NCBI RefSeq assembly: GCF_003726035.1
Contig: NZ_QICD01000008.1
Span: 34,800-98,799, forward strand
DNA length: 64,000 nt
Origin: Paraeggerthella hongkongensis
Lineage (GTDB): Bacteria > Actinomycetota > Coriobacteriia > Coriobacteriales > Eggerthellaceae
Reading direction: 5' to 3'
The notes under the pieces were generated by a model. It searched no databases and was not told where the DNA came from. It worked only from the letters and a program-made list of their open reading frames with translations. A program made the position numbers and the translations under genes. Every line of letters begins with the position of its first letter. Positions within the stretch are counted from its first letter, which is position 1. Positions 1 through 8,720 of this stretch are shown piece by piece.

Positions 1-305
1 ACGTGAAGAACAGCGCCTACGAGATCATCGCGAAGAAAAAGGCCACGTATTACGGCATCGCCATGGCGGTCAAGCGCATCTGCGAGGCCATCGTGCGCGA
101 CGAGAAGCCTATCCTTCCCGTATCGAACTACCAAAACGGCGGAGAATACGGCTTGGACGACGTGGTTCTGAGCCTGCCCGCCGTCGTAGGCAAAGACGGC
201 ATCGAGTATCGCGTGCCCGCACCCATCAACGAGGAGGAGCTCGCCGCCCTGCAAGCATCCGCCGCCAAGCTGAAGGACGTCATCGCAGAGCTGGATCTGG
301 ACTGA
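1..305 (+). CDS. ldh: L-lactate dehydrogenase, C-terminal part (partial)
   Basis: The last 100 residues of an L-lactate dehydrogenase, a cytoplasmic NAD enzyme interconverting pyruvate and lactate. The reading frame is open from the window edge, so the GTG at position 3 is an internal codon and the true start lies outside. The segment AYEIIAKKKATYYGIAMA and the following LPVSNYQNGGEYGLDDV are the conserved C-terminal helix and strand of the LDH/MDH family. It ends in TGA at 303-305. A GC-rich hairpin follows before the convergent two-component genes, so it is probably the last gene of its transcript. The catalytic His and the nucleotide-binding domain cannot be checked here. Confidence 0.9.
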   Translation, partial: VKNSAYEIIAKKKATYYGIAMAVKRICEAIVRDEKPILPVSNYQNGGEYGLDDVVLSLPAVVGKDGIEYRVPAPINEEELAALQASAAKLKDVIAELDLD

Positions 306-330
306 ATCCGGGGCAGGGAGCAAGGCAGAT

Positions 331-354
331 ACCGGGGGGTGCTCCGCCCCCGGT
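331..354. terminator. Hairpin between convergent ldh and response regulator genes
   Basis: An inverted repeat with arms ACCGGGGG (331-338) and CCCCCGGT (347-354) lies between the stop codons of two convergent genes. There is no clear T-tract on either side. It is probably a GC-rich bidirectional terminator, but its efficiency cannot be judged. Confidence 0.5.
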
Positions 355-382
355 CTCACCCACCCCGCAGCCGTACCCTTGC

Positions 383-1102
383 CTACACCCGTTCGGCAAA
401 TTTATAGCCAACGCGCCAAACCGTAAGGAGGTACTTTGGCTGAGATGGGTTGTCCTCGATCTTTTCGCGAATCTTGCGCATGAACACGGTGATGCTGCTC
501 TCATCCACCTCGCTATCCGCGCCCCAAATATGTTCGTAGATCTGGCCTCGCGTAAAAACCTGCCCTGGACTGGCGGCCAGCAAAGCCAGTATCTCGAATT
601 CCTTTGCGGTCAATTCGACCCGCCGTCCTCGCAAGCGCACCTCGTATTGGTTGAACAGGATCTCCAGGTCCCCCGTGCAATTGCTCCCCTCGCGACTGAC
701 GGCTTTCGCAAACGACAGATCGTCGCGATGCCGACGCAGGTGCGCCTCGATGCGCAGCAACAGCTCATCGGAACTGAACGGCTTCACCACGTAATCATCG
801 CCACCCGCCTTGAAGCCAATGCTCTTATCGACGATATCGCCTTTTGCCGATAGGAAAACAATGGGGATGCGTCGCCCTGCCTCGCGCATGCGCAAGCACA
901 CGTCGAAACCGTTCATTCCCGGCATCATCACATCGAGCAACAGCAGATCAGGCTTCTCCGTAGCAAGCATGGCCAAGCCGCTCTCCCCGTCAAACGCAGC
1001 GCAAAAAGCATAGCCCGCCTCTTCGACGACGCGCCTCATGAGGACATGCAAGCCTTCGTCATCATCAATGAGCATGATTTTCGAATTGGCAACCACGTTC
1101 AT
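383..1102 (-). CDS. OmpR/PhoB-family response regulator
   Basis: A 239-residue response regulator. The N-terminal receiver domain has the acidic pair IDDD near residue 13, the phosphoacceptor Asp57 (LLLLDVMMPG) and the conserved Lys in VKPF. The C-terminal part is a winged-helix DNA-binding domain with ELTAKEFEILALL and the final GYKFAERV. Its ATG overlaps the stop of the upstream histidine kinase by four bases (1099-1102), so the two are translationally coupled and almost certainly partners. Because both lie downstream of a molybdoenzyme operon on the same strand, control of that reductase is the likely job, but no operator was identified. Confidence 0.93.
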   Translation of the reverse strand: MNVVANSKIMLIDDDEGLHVLMRRVVEEAGYAFCAAFDGESGLAMLATEKPDLLLLDVMMPGMNGFDVCLRMREAGRRIPIVFLSAKGDIVDKSIGFKAGGDDYVVKPFSSDELLLRIEAHLRRHRDDLSFAKAVSREGSNCTGDLEILFNQYEVRLRGRRVELTAKEFEILALLAASPGQVFTRGQIYEHIWGADSEVDESSITVFMRKIREKIEDNPSQPKYLLTVWRVGYKFAERV

Positions 1103-2760
1103 TCCCCTGTTCCCCCTACCGGTATACGCACGACGAACACGCTCCCTTCGCCCAGTGCGCTCTCGACCGATATAGTCCCCTCGTGCATCTCAACATATTC
1201 CTTCGCAAGGGCCAGCCCCAGGCCCGTTCCGTTATAGCGTCGCGAAGCCGATGAATCCGCCTGCACGAATCTCTCGAAAATACGCTCCTGGTCTTTCTCC
1301 GCGATACCGATTCCCGTGTCGGCAACTTCGATCCACACCTGATCGCACTCTGGATGGTGGCCGATATGCAGATCCACAGAGCCTTCCTCGTGCGTGAACT
1401 TCACAGCGTTTCCGCACAGATTTTCAAGGACATGGCGCATTTTATCAAAATCAGCCCGAACCAAAGGAACGTCCGGATCAATTTGGCACGCAAAACGAAT
1501 GGCTTTGTGGTTCGCCAACGGTTGAACGACGGCTTGAACCATGCCAACGACATCCCCAAGATCCACCATCTCCGTACTCATCAGGATTCTTCCAGCGTCA
1601 AGTCTGCTCATTTCCAAAATGTCGTTAATCATAAGAAGCAGCGCCCGACTGTTCGCTTCTATTTCACGCCGCGTTTCGGCCTCCCTTTCATCCAAAGGAT
1701 CACGTTCTTTGTTCAAAAGTTCGGTGAAGGCGATGATGGACGTGAGCGGCGTTCGAAGCTCATGGCTCATCATGGCAAGAAACTCCGACTTGTAGCGGTT
1801 GTCGTCTCGCAATCGATCGTTAGCCCGCTCAAGCTGCACGCGATGATCCTTCAACACTTCGTTAGCCCGAGCCAACTGCGCCGTACGCTCGCTTACCTGC
1901 GACTCTAATCCTTCATAGAGATCGGAAAGCTCATGAGCCATTGTGTTAAATTCCCCGACAAGCGTATTCAATTCCAAGGAAGATTCCGCGTCGGTAAGCT
2001 GCACATCAAGATCGCCTTCCTGAATGCGGGCCACTCCACCGCGAAAGCGCTGCAATGGGCGTATGACCAAATGGGAAAGCGCCACGTACACAATAGCCAA
2101 ACATGCTATTAAAAGGCCGACGAAGAAGAGCACATCCTGCACGATGTTTTCACGCGAAGCGGCGGCGTACATATCCATAGGTATGACAATGCTGATAGCA
2201 CCGCCGATATCATCGATTTCCCATCCTTCTTTAGGATAGCCAGTCACATCGATCTCACCCTTAGGACCGCCATGGCACTCAAGACAGCTGCGCTCTATCT
2301 TCATGGGGGCAAGGTAGCGAAACACTTCACGACCTTTATATTCGGTAACCGCGTAATACTCCTTGGTATCTGGCTTCTCATTGAAGGCCGTCAGAGCCTT
2401 TTGCTCAAATGCATCGGGCTGATCCTCTTGATTGCGAGGATTGAAATTAACGAATCGAGTCTCGTATCCCGATTCTATCGTGAATAGTTTTCCAATGCTT
2501 CTTCCCGCAATAGCGCAATGAAGCCCCTGGTATACACCGTTTTTCGAATAAGCCGTGGACTCGAATTTGTCCTGGTTGGAAGACATGAAGTCCCACACTG
2601 CCGACATCTGCTGCGAGAGAACCTGCCCTTTCTCTCGCAGTTCCGTTTCCGTTTGCACGCGCTGAGCATGTGATGTCCAAACTAGATTAACGCCTAGAAA
2701 AAGCGCAAACAGCACCACCATAAGCACTGAGAATTTTGTCTTCAGTTTGATGTTTCTCAC
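1099..2760 (-). CDS. Sensor histidine kinase with DUF3365 haem-type sensor domain
   Basis: A 553-residue membrane histidine kinase starting at GTG, with GGAGG about eight bases upstream. Order of parts: membrane helix about residues 11-30; extracytoplasmic DUF3365 (Tll0287-like) domain about 31-205 with a c-type haem motif, CLECH at 159-163; second helix about 207-228; HAMP about 229-282; a short coiled segment; HisKA with phosphoacceptor His333 (SHELRTPL); HATPase with NAVKF, DTGIGI and GTGLGL. Family knowledge: DUF3365 proteins can bind haem through CxxCH and are suggested redox or gas sensors. Its gene follows the torD-like gene by 61 bases and overlaps the response regulator. Ligand and signal are inference. 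Confidence 0.9.
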   Translation of the reverse strand: MRNIKLKTKFSVLMVVLFALFLGVNLVWTSHAQRVQTETELREKGQVLSQQMSAVWDFMSSNQDKFESTAYSKNGVYQGLHCAIAGRSIGKLFTIESGYETRFVNFNPRNQEDQPDAFEQKALTAFNEKPDTKEYYAVTEYKGREVFRYLAPMKIERSCLECHGGPKGEIDVTGYPKEGWEIDDIGGAISIVIPMDMYAAASRENIVQDVLFFVGLLIACLAIVYVALSHLVIRPLQRFRGGVARIQEGDLDVQLTDAESSLELNTLVGEFNTMAHELSDLYEGLESQVSERTAQLARANEVLKDHRVQLERANDRLRDDNRYKSEFLAMMSHELRTPLTSIIAFTELLNKERDPLDEREAETRREIEANSRALLLMINDILEMSRLDAGRILMSTEMVDLGDVVGMVQAVVQPLANHKAIRFACQIDPDVPLVRADFDKMRHVLENLCGNAVKFTHEEGSVDLHIGHHPECDQVWIEVADTGIGIAEKDQERIFERFVQADSSASRRYNGTGLGLALAKEYVEMHEGTISVESALGEGSVFVVRIPVGGTGE

Positions 2761-2821
2761 TCCAGCCCCTCCCCCTTTGAGCGGCCTTCATTATAGGATG
2801 AAACAACCACGCCCCGGTGGA

Positions 2822-3502
2822 CTATGCGTCAATCACGGCAATGAGCTCTTTCAGGATATCGCCATCGCTGAAGCAGACTTCGCGAGTCAGAGCCGCAGCA
2901 CTTGGGTAAAACCGGCTTACGCCATGAGGTGCGCGGCTATTCAATCGATCGACGAATGCAGGCAGCCATGCATGCAGGTGCTCCTCAAGGAAGCGATCCT
3001 GGGTCAAGAGCATATCGGCCATTTCGTCTCGATTGCCCGCATTCCACGCCTCAAGCGTTTTTTCGGCAAGCGTTGCCATAAAATCCAACTCGATTCCCAC
3101 ATGGTCATCCGCTTCATGGGGATACCCCGCGGCCTGAAAACCAGCAGCACGATACGCTTCTCGGACATCAAGCGTGCTTTGCTGGAACAGCAAATCCTCT
3201 CCGACAACATACACCGACTCCCAAAGCGGTGCAGGAATCTCGCCCGGCCCGATGAACAACTTCACGTATTCGCTCTTCAATGCATCCACATCTTGATCTT
3301 CGAGAAGCTCCAGCAAGAGGCGATGTCCATCGACAAGACGCGAATCATCGGAATCAGCTAGATCGAGCGCTTCGCGCACCCGATCACTTTGCACCGTGGA
3401 AAGCAAACCTTCATCGGGTTCGAATGCAAATAAACGCCACAGATAGCGGTACAAAAAGCAGCGATTTGCAAGGACAACCGCTACAGCATCGTCGTTATTC
3501 AT
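2822..3502 (-). CDS. TorD/DmsD-family molybdoenzyme chaperone
   Basis: A 226-residue all-helical cytoplasmic protein of the TorD/DmsD/NarJ family, which holds molybdopterin enzymes for cofactor insertion and Tat export. Supporting parts are the family-like segment FIGPGEIPAPLWESVYV, the following YPHEADDHVGIELDFM, and a C-terminal helix with LEEHLHAWLPAF. It lies directly downstream of the ferredoxin and catalytic subunit genes, as expected for a dedicated chaperone. The start at 3502 has GAGGGGG about five bases upstream. A strong hairpin separates it from the ferredoxin gene and may lower its expression relative to the structural subunits. Confidence 0.85.
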   Translation of the reverse strand: MNNDDAVAVVLANRCFLYRYLWRLFAFEPDEGLLSTVQSDRVREALDLADSDDSRLVDGHRLLLELLEDQDVDALKSEYVKLFIGPGEIPAPLWESVYVVGEDLLFQQSTLDVREAYRAAGFQAAGYPHEADDHVGIELDFMATLAEKTLEAWNAGNRDEMADMLLTQDRFLEEHLHAWLPAFVDRLNSRAPHGVSRFYPSAAALTREVCFSDGDILKELIAVIDA

Positions 3503-3516
3503 GATACCCCCTCAAG

Positions 3517-3552
3517 GGGCCGCGGTGCGAGGGAGGGTTTACACCGCGGCCC
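3517..3552 (-). promoter_or_regulatory. Intercistronic hairpin upstream of torD-like gene
   Basis: Perfect 11-bp arms GGGCCGCGGTG (3517-3527) and CACCGCGGCCC (3542-3552) with a 14-base loop lie between the ferredoxin stop and the chaperone ribosome binding site. No T-tract follows on the minus strand. This fits an mRNA-stabilising or processing hairpin, or a weak terminator giving less chaperone than reductase. Confidence 0.5.
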
Positions 3553-3568
3553 GTACATGGATGGCGCG

Positions 3569-4147
3569 CTACAGAGAAACAGGTCGATAATCCTGCTCCA
3601 AAGCGGCCGGCTTCGGATTGATCAAGGTGCAAGGGCTGGTTTCAGCCGAGTTCGGCAGAACGGCAACATCGCTCACGGCTTCCGGATGCGCAGCCAGAAG
3701 CTCATCATAAGAGCCAAATTCAATGGCGCGCATCGGACATGCGGCGACGCATGCCGGGACTTCGCCATTTTTGCGCAACTGAATGCAGCCGTCGCACTTG
3801 TGCGTGAGCTTGCTCTCCTCAATATATTGAGGCACGCCGTAGGGACACGCTTTAACGCAGTACTGGCACCCGATGCACTTGCTGTCGTCATGCTGGACGG
3901 TGCCATCTTCTTCATCAATGTACATGGCACTATTAGGACACGCCTCGACGCAGGCAGGATTCATGCAGTGGTTGCAGGTGGCAGCGAAGCTATATAGACG
4001 AGCCTCGGGATATGCTCCCGTTTCAAACGTATGAACATGCCTGAACAGCGTACCCACGCCAAGAGCATTTTTATCTTTGCATGCTACTTGGCACGTACGA
4101 CAGCCCGAGCAGCTCGTGAGATCAAAATAGAATCCCTGTTTGGTCAT
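3569..4147 (-). CDS. DmsB-like four-cluster ferredoxin subunit
   Basis: A 192-residue electron-transfer subunit of the DMSO reductase type. Four cysteine groups for four [4Fe-4S] clusters are visible in order: CSGCRTCQVACKD, CNHCMNPACVEACP, CIGCQYCVKACP and CDGC with CVAACP. There is no signal peptide; such subunits are normally exported with the Tat-signal-bearing catalytic partner. The gene lies 15 bases downstream of the catalytic subunit with GGAAGGGAG before its ATG. No membrane anchor (DmsC/NrfD type) gene is present nearby, so how this subunit meets the quinone pool is open. Confidence 0.92.
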   Translation of the reverse strand: MTKQGFYFDLTSCSGCRTCQVACKDKNALGVGTLFRHVHTFETGAYPEARLYSFAATCNHCMNPACVEACPNSAMYIDEEDGTVQHDDSKCIGCQYCVKACPYGVPQYIEESKLTHKCDGCIQLRKNGEVPACVAACPMRAIEFGSYDELLAAHPEAVSDVAVLPNSAETSPCTLINPKPAALEQDYRPVSL

Positions 4148-4162
4148 TGCTATCTCCCTTCC

Positions 4163-6874
4163 TTAATCCAGCGCCGGCATGTTGCAGGGATCCGTCTCGC
4201 TGTCAGGCTTAAGCGCCTCTTCCGTCCATTTCTCATAGTTCACCAAAACGGTGTTGTACGAACCAAGCATAGGCTGAGGCGATTCCACACTGCCAGTCAG
4301 AACGTTCTCATTGCCGCCATGATCGATGCCCGTCTTCGGGTCGATCTTCGGCCATCCGCCGTGCGGAAGAGCGATGCAACCAGGCATAATCGACTCGAGC
4401 ACGGTAGCATTGCGCAGTACTTTTCCGTACTGGTTGTACACGAGCACCGTATCGCCGTCCGAAATACCCTTTTCAGCAGCGTCAGAAGCATTGATAAACA
4501 CCGGGTTAACAAATGCTTCACGCACCCAAGGTAGGTTCTCGAACACTGTATGAGCGCGACGCAGATAATGGGGGGTGAACATTTGGAACGGATACTCGCC
4601 CTTCGCCTTGCTTCCCCAATCAGAGAACGAAGCTTCGTAACCATCGACAGGCTTGTGATACGTTGGGTATGGTTTGTACTCTTCGTCCATATACCCAACC
4701 ATGTTGTAGGAGTCAGCCTTCGCCTGGCAATAGATCTCGAGCTTACCGCTTGCCGATTCGCGTGGATTGTTTTCCGGATCGTTGCGGAAGGCTTCGTAGG
4801 CAATAAAGCCATAGTTGTCGCCCTGCTTGCGCTCAACCTGATAGCCTCCACGCTCGGCAAACTCCTTGATCGTAATGCGACCTTTCTGGTGCTCGCACGT
4901 AGCATCCCCGAAGCGCTCTTTGTAGTATGCAAGGCCCTCGTCGTCAATGGTTACGAGCGGTTCGGGCGTTACGCCATCTTCGCCCACAACCGTCGCACCC
5001 TTGATGGCCACTAGGAACATCTGAGCAGGGGTTCCTGCGAAGAGCTTTTCTTTAGGAAGACCGAGCTTTTCAGCAAGAAGCAAGCTTAACTCGTAATCAG
5101 TTTTCGCCTCAAACAAAGGCTCGCATACCTGATTGGGGAAGTAGAGCATTTCACGACCATGGCACATGCTCGCCGTAGCCATAACCGTGTCGACCAGCGA
5201 GCACTTCACCTCCCAAGCGGTCGTTGCGGGCAAAACGATATCGCTGTACTGCGCGGAAGGATTGAAATCATAGCTTGCCGTAATAACAGTTTCGACTTTG
5301 CGATACGCCTCAACCGCCTTGTTCACGTCAACGCGAGACTGGAAGAAGTTCGCACCATGGTTGACAATAAGCCGCACGTCGATCTCTCGCCACTCGCCCG
5401 GCTTCGTTGCCATCTTCGGGCCAACGATGTTTCCGCTATAGTAGTAACGACCTTCAACAATAGCCCGGTTGATTTGAGCGCTCGGCAACAGGTCGTCAAT
5501 GGGATTCATCATGGAGTCCATGGCCTGCAAGCTTGTTGCACCCCACGACACAAGGTAAGAGCCGCTGTTGCCCGCCTCGTATTGATAGGCGGATCCGCAT
5601 GCATGCCCAGATTTGCCCATATGACCGCCCATAGCGCCAACGGTCAAATACAGCTGAGGAAGATCCTCGGCGCCGTTGCAGCGCGCCGCAGCATAGCTGT
5701 GCAGAATCATAACCTTCTTTTGGCACGACATCTCACGCGCATACCACTGGATATCCTCCACCGGCGTGCCGCACATTTCATGCGCCCACTCAGGTGTCTT
5801 GGGAATTCCATCGTACTCGCCCAGAACATAGGAACGGAAGTTCTCATCCACTTTCGCATCTGCGGGCATGTGATCGGAATCGAAGCCAACTGTGCAGCGA
5901 TTCAAGAAATCCCAGTCGATAAGAGGATTGGACTCGCTGTCTTCAGTGAGCATAGTGTAAGCGACCGCCAGCAAAAAGGCTGTATCGGTTCCCGGACGGA
6001 CGCGAATCCAGCGAGCGTCGAGCAACTGCGCAGATACATTGTAGCTGGGACCCACATAGACGAACTGAGTGCCGCCCTTTTTCGCGTTCATGAATACGTA
6101 CGAAGGGTTTCCAGGCGATGCCCATACCGGATTGCAGCCGTACAGGACAACAGTCTCCGCATTAAGCACGTCGAACCGGTCATTGGTGGAGCACAAGTCC
6201 GGCTCGTAGGTGTGGTACGTCGTACCCAACATGAGAGGACCGGCGTACCAAGATCCGAAGGAGTCGGTGGCCTGACTGCTGATATGGCCTCCCATAAGAT
6301 TCAAAATGCCGCCAAGAGGACCCGTCCCATACGAGTTCATATACACCGAGCGCGGCCCGAAGTCCGCATACATGCGCTTTATTTCGCTTGCGACAAGATC
6401 CAGCGCTTCATCCCAGCTGATGCGCTCCCATTCGTCAACGCCGCGCAGCTCGCGCTTGCCACCCCCGTTCGGCTCCCAGTTTTTGCGCTTCATAGGATAT
6501 TTGATGCGCTGAGCCGAAAACACCTGCTGCTGCTGAGAACGCCCCCGCAAACAACCGCGCTGCTGAAGATATTCCCACGTATCCTCATGCACGTCATCGG
6601 TTTTTTGACGTACGATAACGCCGTCTTTTACCAGAACTTTGTTAAAGCAACGGCCTCCGCAGTTATGCCAACATGGAGCAGACAACCATTCGCCTTCAAC
6701 CAGATTGCGCTCGCTCGGCTGAGAAGCAGTCTCCTTTGCAGGCTCAACCTTGGGCGAGCAACCCGACAAAGCAGACGTTGCAGCCAAGGCGGCCGTGGCC
6801 GCCAAACTCCCCTGGACAAACTTCCTACGATCAATTTCGCAGGCGCTTCGAGCTTTTTCCAAATAACCCGTCAT
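4163..6874 (-). CDS. DMSO-reductase-family molybdopterin oxidoreductase, catalytic subunit
   Basis: A 903-residue molybdo-bis-MGD enzyme. I place the start at 6874 because AGGAGGA sits four bases before that ATG; an in-frame ATG at 6922 has no such site. The N-terminus has a Tat-like motif DRRKFVQG (Arg16-Arg17), a hydrophobic stretch, then LSGC (Cys39), which could be a lipobox. A [4Fe-4S] motif follows, CWHNCGGRC with a fourth Cys in RGCLRG. Family members reduce S- or N-oxides and many other acceptors, so the substrate cannot be named. It is the first gene of the unit running through ferredoxin, chaperone and two-component system. The 278 bases upstream (6875-7152) hold no gene and I see no convincing promoter there. 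Confidence 0.93.
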   Translation of the reverse strand: MTGYLEKARSACEIDRRKFVQGSLAATAALAATSALSGCSPKVEPAKETASQPSERNLVEGEWLSAPCWHNCGGRCFNKVLVKDGVIVRQKTDDVHEDTWEYLQQRGCLRGRSQQQQVFSAQRIKYPMKRKNWEPNGGGKRELRGVDEWERISWDEALDLVASEIKRMYADFGPRSVYMNSYGTGPLGGILNLMGGHISSQATDSFGSWYAGPLMLGTTYHTYEPDLCSTNDRFDVLNAETVVLYGCNPVWASPGNPSYVFMNAKKGGTQFVYVGPSYNVSAQLLDARWIRVRPGTDTAFLLAVAYTMLTEDSESNPLIDWDFLNRCTVGFDSDHMPADAKVDENFRSYVLGEYDGIPKTPEWAHEMCGTPVEDIQWYAREMSCQKKVMILHSYAAARCNGAEDLPQLYLTVGAMGGHMGKSGHACGSAYQYEAGNSGSYLVSWGATSLQAMDSMMNPIDDLLPSAQINRAIVEGRYYYSGNIVGPKMATKPGEWREIDVRLIVNHGANFFQSRVDVNKAVEAYRKVETVITASYDFNPSAQYSDIVLPATTAWEVKCSLVDTVMATASMCHGREMLYFPNQVCEPLFEAKTDYELSLLLAEKLGLPKEKLFAGTPAQMFLVAIKGATVVGEDGVTPEPLVTIDDEGLAYYKERFGDATCEHQKGRITIKEFAERGGYQVERKQGDNYGFIAYEAFRNDPENNPRESASGKLEIYCQAKADSYNMVGYMDEEYKPYPTYHKPVDGYEASFSDWGSKAKGEYPFQMFTPHYLRRAHTVFENLPWVREAFVNPVFINASDAAEKGISDGDTVLVYNQYGKVLRNATVLESIMPGCIALPHGGWPKIDPKTGIDHGGNENVLTGSVESPQPMLGSYNTVLVNYEKWTEEALKPDSETDPCNMPALD

Positions 6875-7152
6875 CGCTCCTCCTACACTCGTCTTCTCCC
6901 CCTGGAAACGCACTTCCAGCATACGACAAGTCTACGAAGCCGAAAGATTAATGGCTATGCAGGCACTCTTGAGTCTTTCTTACCAACTTATTTCCAAATC
7001 CTTAACGAACCCTCCGCAATCATGACGTCGCGCGACGGATTCCGGCCCCCTACCAACATTCGGCACATGACCGACCGAACGCGTCTGCAACGCTTTGTCA
7101 ACCTGGATTACTCTGCTTACGGGGACGCAACTCCGTCAAAGCCGCTTCGTCT

Positions 7153-7989
7153 CTATCGCCACTTCGTGCGCAGCTCCCAAAAGGCAACGGCGCTGGCAGC
7201 GGCCACGTTCAGGGAATCCACGTCGTGGTCCATGGGGATCTTCACCGTGTAGTCGCACGCCGCCACGGTAGCCGGAGCAAGGCCGTCGCCTTCGGTGCCC
7301 AGCACGAGCGCCAGCTTCTCGCATGCGCGCAGGCGCGCGTCGTGCAGCGGGATCGAATCGTCGGAAAGCGCCAACGCTGCAGCCTTGAATCCCAGGTCGT
7401 GCAGCAAGGCAACGCCTTCGACGGCCCATTCGCGCACGCTGCCGATGCGCGTCCACGGCACCTGGAACACCGTCCCCATGGACACGCGCGCCGCACGACG
7501 GTACAGCGGATCATGGCACGAAGGCGTGACCAACACGGCATCGATGCCGAGCGCGGCGGCGGAGCGGAACACGGCGCCGATGTTCGTGTAGTTCGTGATG
7601 TCCTCCAGCACCGCAACGCGGCGCGCATCGGCCAGCAGATCTTCCACCGACGGAAGCGGCGGACGCTCGAACGCCGCCAACGCCCCGCGCGTCACCTGGT
7701 AGCCGGTCAGCGCGTGAAACCGCTCGCGCGTTGCCACGAACGCCGGAAGTTCGGGGTCGATCCGCAGCAGCCGATCGATCAGCGGCATCGTCTGGTCGAG
7801 CCAGCATTCTTCCACGAACAGCGAAACCGGGCGCGCGCCGGCGGCGAGCGCCCGTTCGATCACCTTGCGCGACTCCCCTATGAACAAGCCGCCCTCAAAG
7901 TCCGGGCAATCCCGCAGCTGCGCATCCGTCATGCCGGAGTACACCGCCAAGCGCGCGTCGTCCAAACCTTCCAAATGAATCAGCGGCAT
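7153..7989 (-). CDS. SpoU/TrmH-family RNA 2'-O-methyltransferase
   Basis: A 278-residue SPOUT methyltransferase that would methylate a ribose in tRNA or rRNA using SAM. An N-terminal substrate-binding domain (SRKVIERALAAGARPVSLFV) precedes the SpoU knot, with NIGAVFRSAAALG, VLGTEGDGL and the final SLNVAAASAVAFWE. The start at 7989 is chosen because AAAGGGGA precedes it; the frame stays open further upstream without a ribosome binding site. Position specificity (TrmH, RlmB or another) is not decidable from motifs alone. It is transcribed away from the hypothetical gene at 8142. Confidence 0.9.
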   Translation of the reverse strand: MPLIHLEGLDDARLAVYSGMTDAQLRDCPDFEGGLFIGESRKVIERALAAGARPVSLFVEECWLDQTMPLIDRLLRIDPELPAFVATRERFHALTGYQVTRGALAAFERPPLPSVEDLLADARRVAVLEDITNYTNIGAVFRSAAALGIDAVLVTPSCHDPLYRRAARVSMGTVFQVPWTRIGSVREWAVEGVALLHDLGFKAAALALSDDSIPLHDARLRACEKLALVLGTEGDGLAPATVAACDYTVKIPMDHDVDSLNVAAASAVAFWELRTKWR

Positions 7990-8141
7990 AGCTTCCCCTT
8001 TCAGTCGGCGAACATGGTACCACGCAAGCGGAAGCGTCGAGCGTATGACGAATCCGCCCCGTTGCAATCGCGCAGTCTCCCACCGCCCCGCGATGCCCTA
8101 TACTTCTCGCATGTAACGGGCACGGATTCAAAGGGGGCCTT

Positions 8142-8720
8142 ATGGCCGCAACCGTCAAAACGCTTTTGGAGCACCACGGCGAACTGTACTGGGGCACGCG
8201 CCAGGCAAATCCGGGATACCACTACGGGCTGTCGCTCGACATCGGAGAAAACGGCGTTGCCGCACGGGTGGTCTACGTGATGAGCGACCTCGACGAGAAC
8301 GACGACCCCGTCGTCACGCCCGAGATGCTCATGTCGTGCTACACCGTGGATGACCTGGAAGCCAACGGCATCGTCCTGAGCGACCTCATGGACGAAGACG
8401 ACGGCTCCGTCAAGGGCTGGTACTGCATCGAAGAGTCGCTCTTCCCCGAAAACCAGGTTGAAGCGCTGCAGGAGAGCAACGCTCAGCTCGACGGCTATCT
8501 GGACATCATGCTTGACATCATGCTCATTTCGCCCGAAGAGGTAGCGGCAGGCATGCCGTCGCTCGACGACATCTCGTTTTTCGACCTTCTGAGCGAGCTT
8601 GAGGGAATCGCGGAGCGCATCGATTCTGGCGCTCTGGCGAAACCGCTGCCGTTCAACTTCCGCCTTGTAGGCGATGCGCTGTTCGGCTGGGAATTCGCCG
8701 ACGAAGAGGACTGGCGCTAA
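8142..8720 (+). CDS. Conserved-looking acidic hypothetical protein
   Basis: I do not recognise this 192-residue protein. It is acidic, rich in Asp and Glu, has no signal peptide or membrane helix, and looks cytoplasmic. A mixed alpha/beta N-terminal half (HHGELYWGTRQANPGYHYG) is followed by a helical, Met/Leu-rich part. It has a good ribosome binding site (AAAGGGGG) before ATG at 8142 and a TATACT -10-like element at 8099-8104. An imperfect inverted repeat, GAATCCG...CCCGTT (from 8050) against AACGGG...CGGATTC (8115-8129), frames that element and could be an operator. It converges with tatD with a four-base overlap. Confidence 0.75.
   Translation: MAATVKTLLEHHGELYWGTRQANPGYHYGLSLDIGENGVAARVVYVMSDLDENDDPVVTPEMLMSCYTVDDLEANGIVLSDLMDEDDGSVKGWYCIEESLFPENQVEALQESNAQLDGYLDIMLDIMLISPEEVAAGMPSLDDISFFDLLSELEGIAERIDSGALAKPLPFNFRLVGDALFGWEFADEEDWR

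Noticed and set aside
5159..7252. 697-codon plus-strand frame opposite the molybdoenzyme gene
   Set aside because: Same kind of shadow; it also runs into the intergenic region without a start site.
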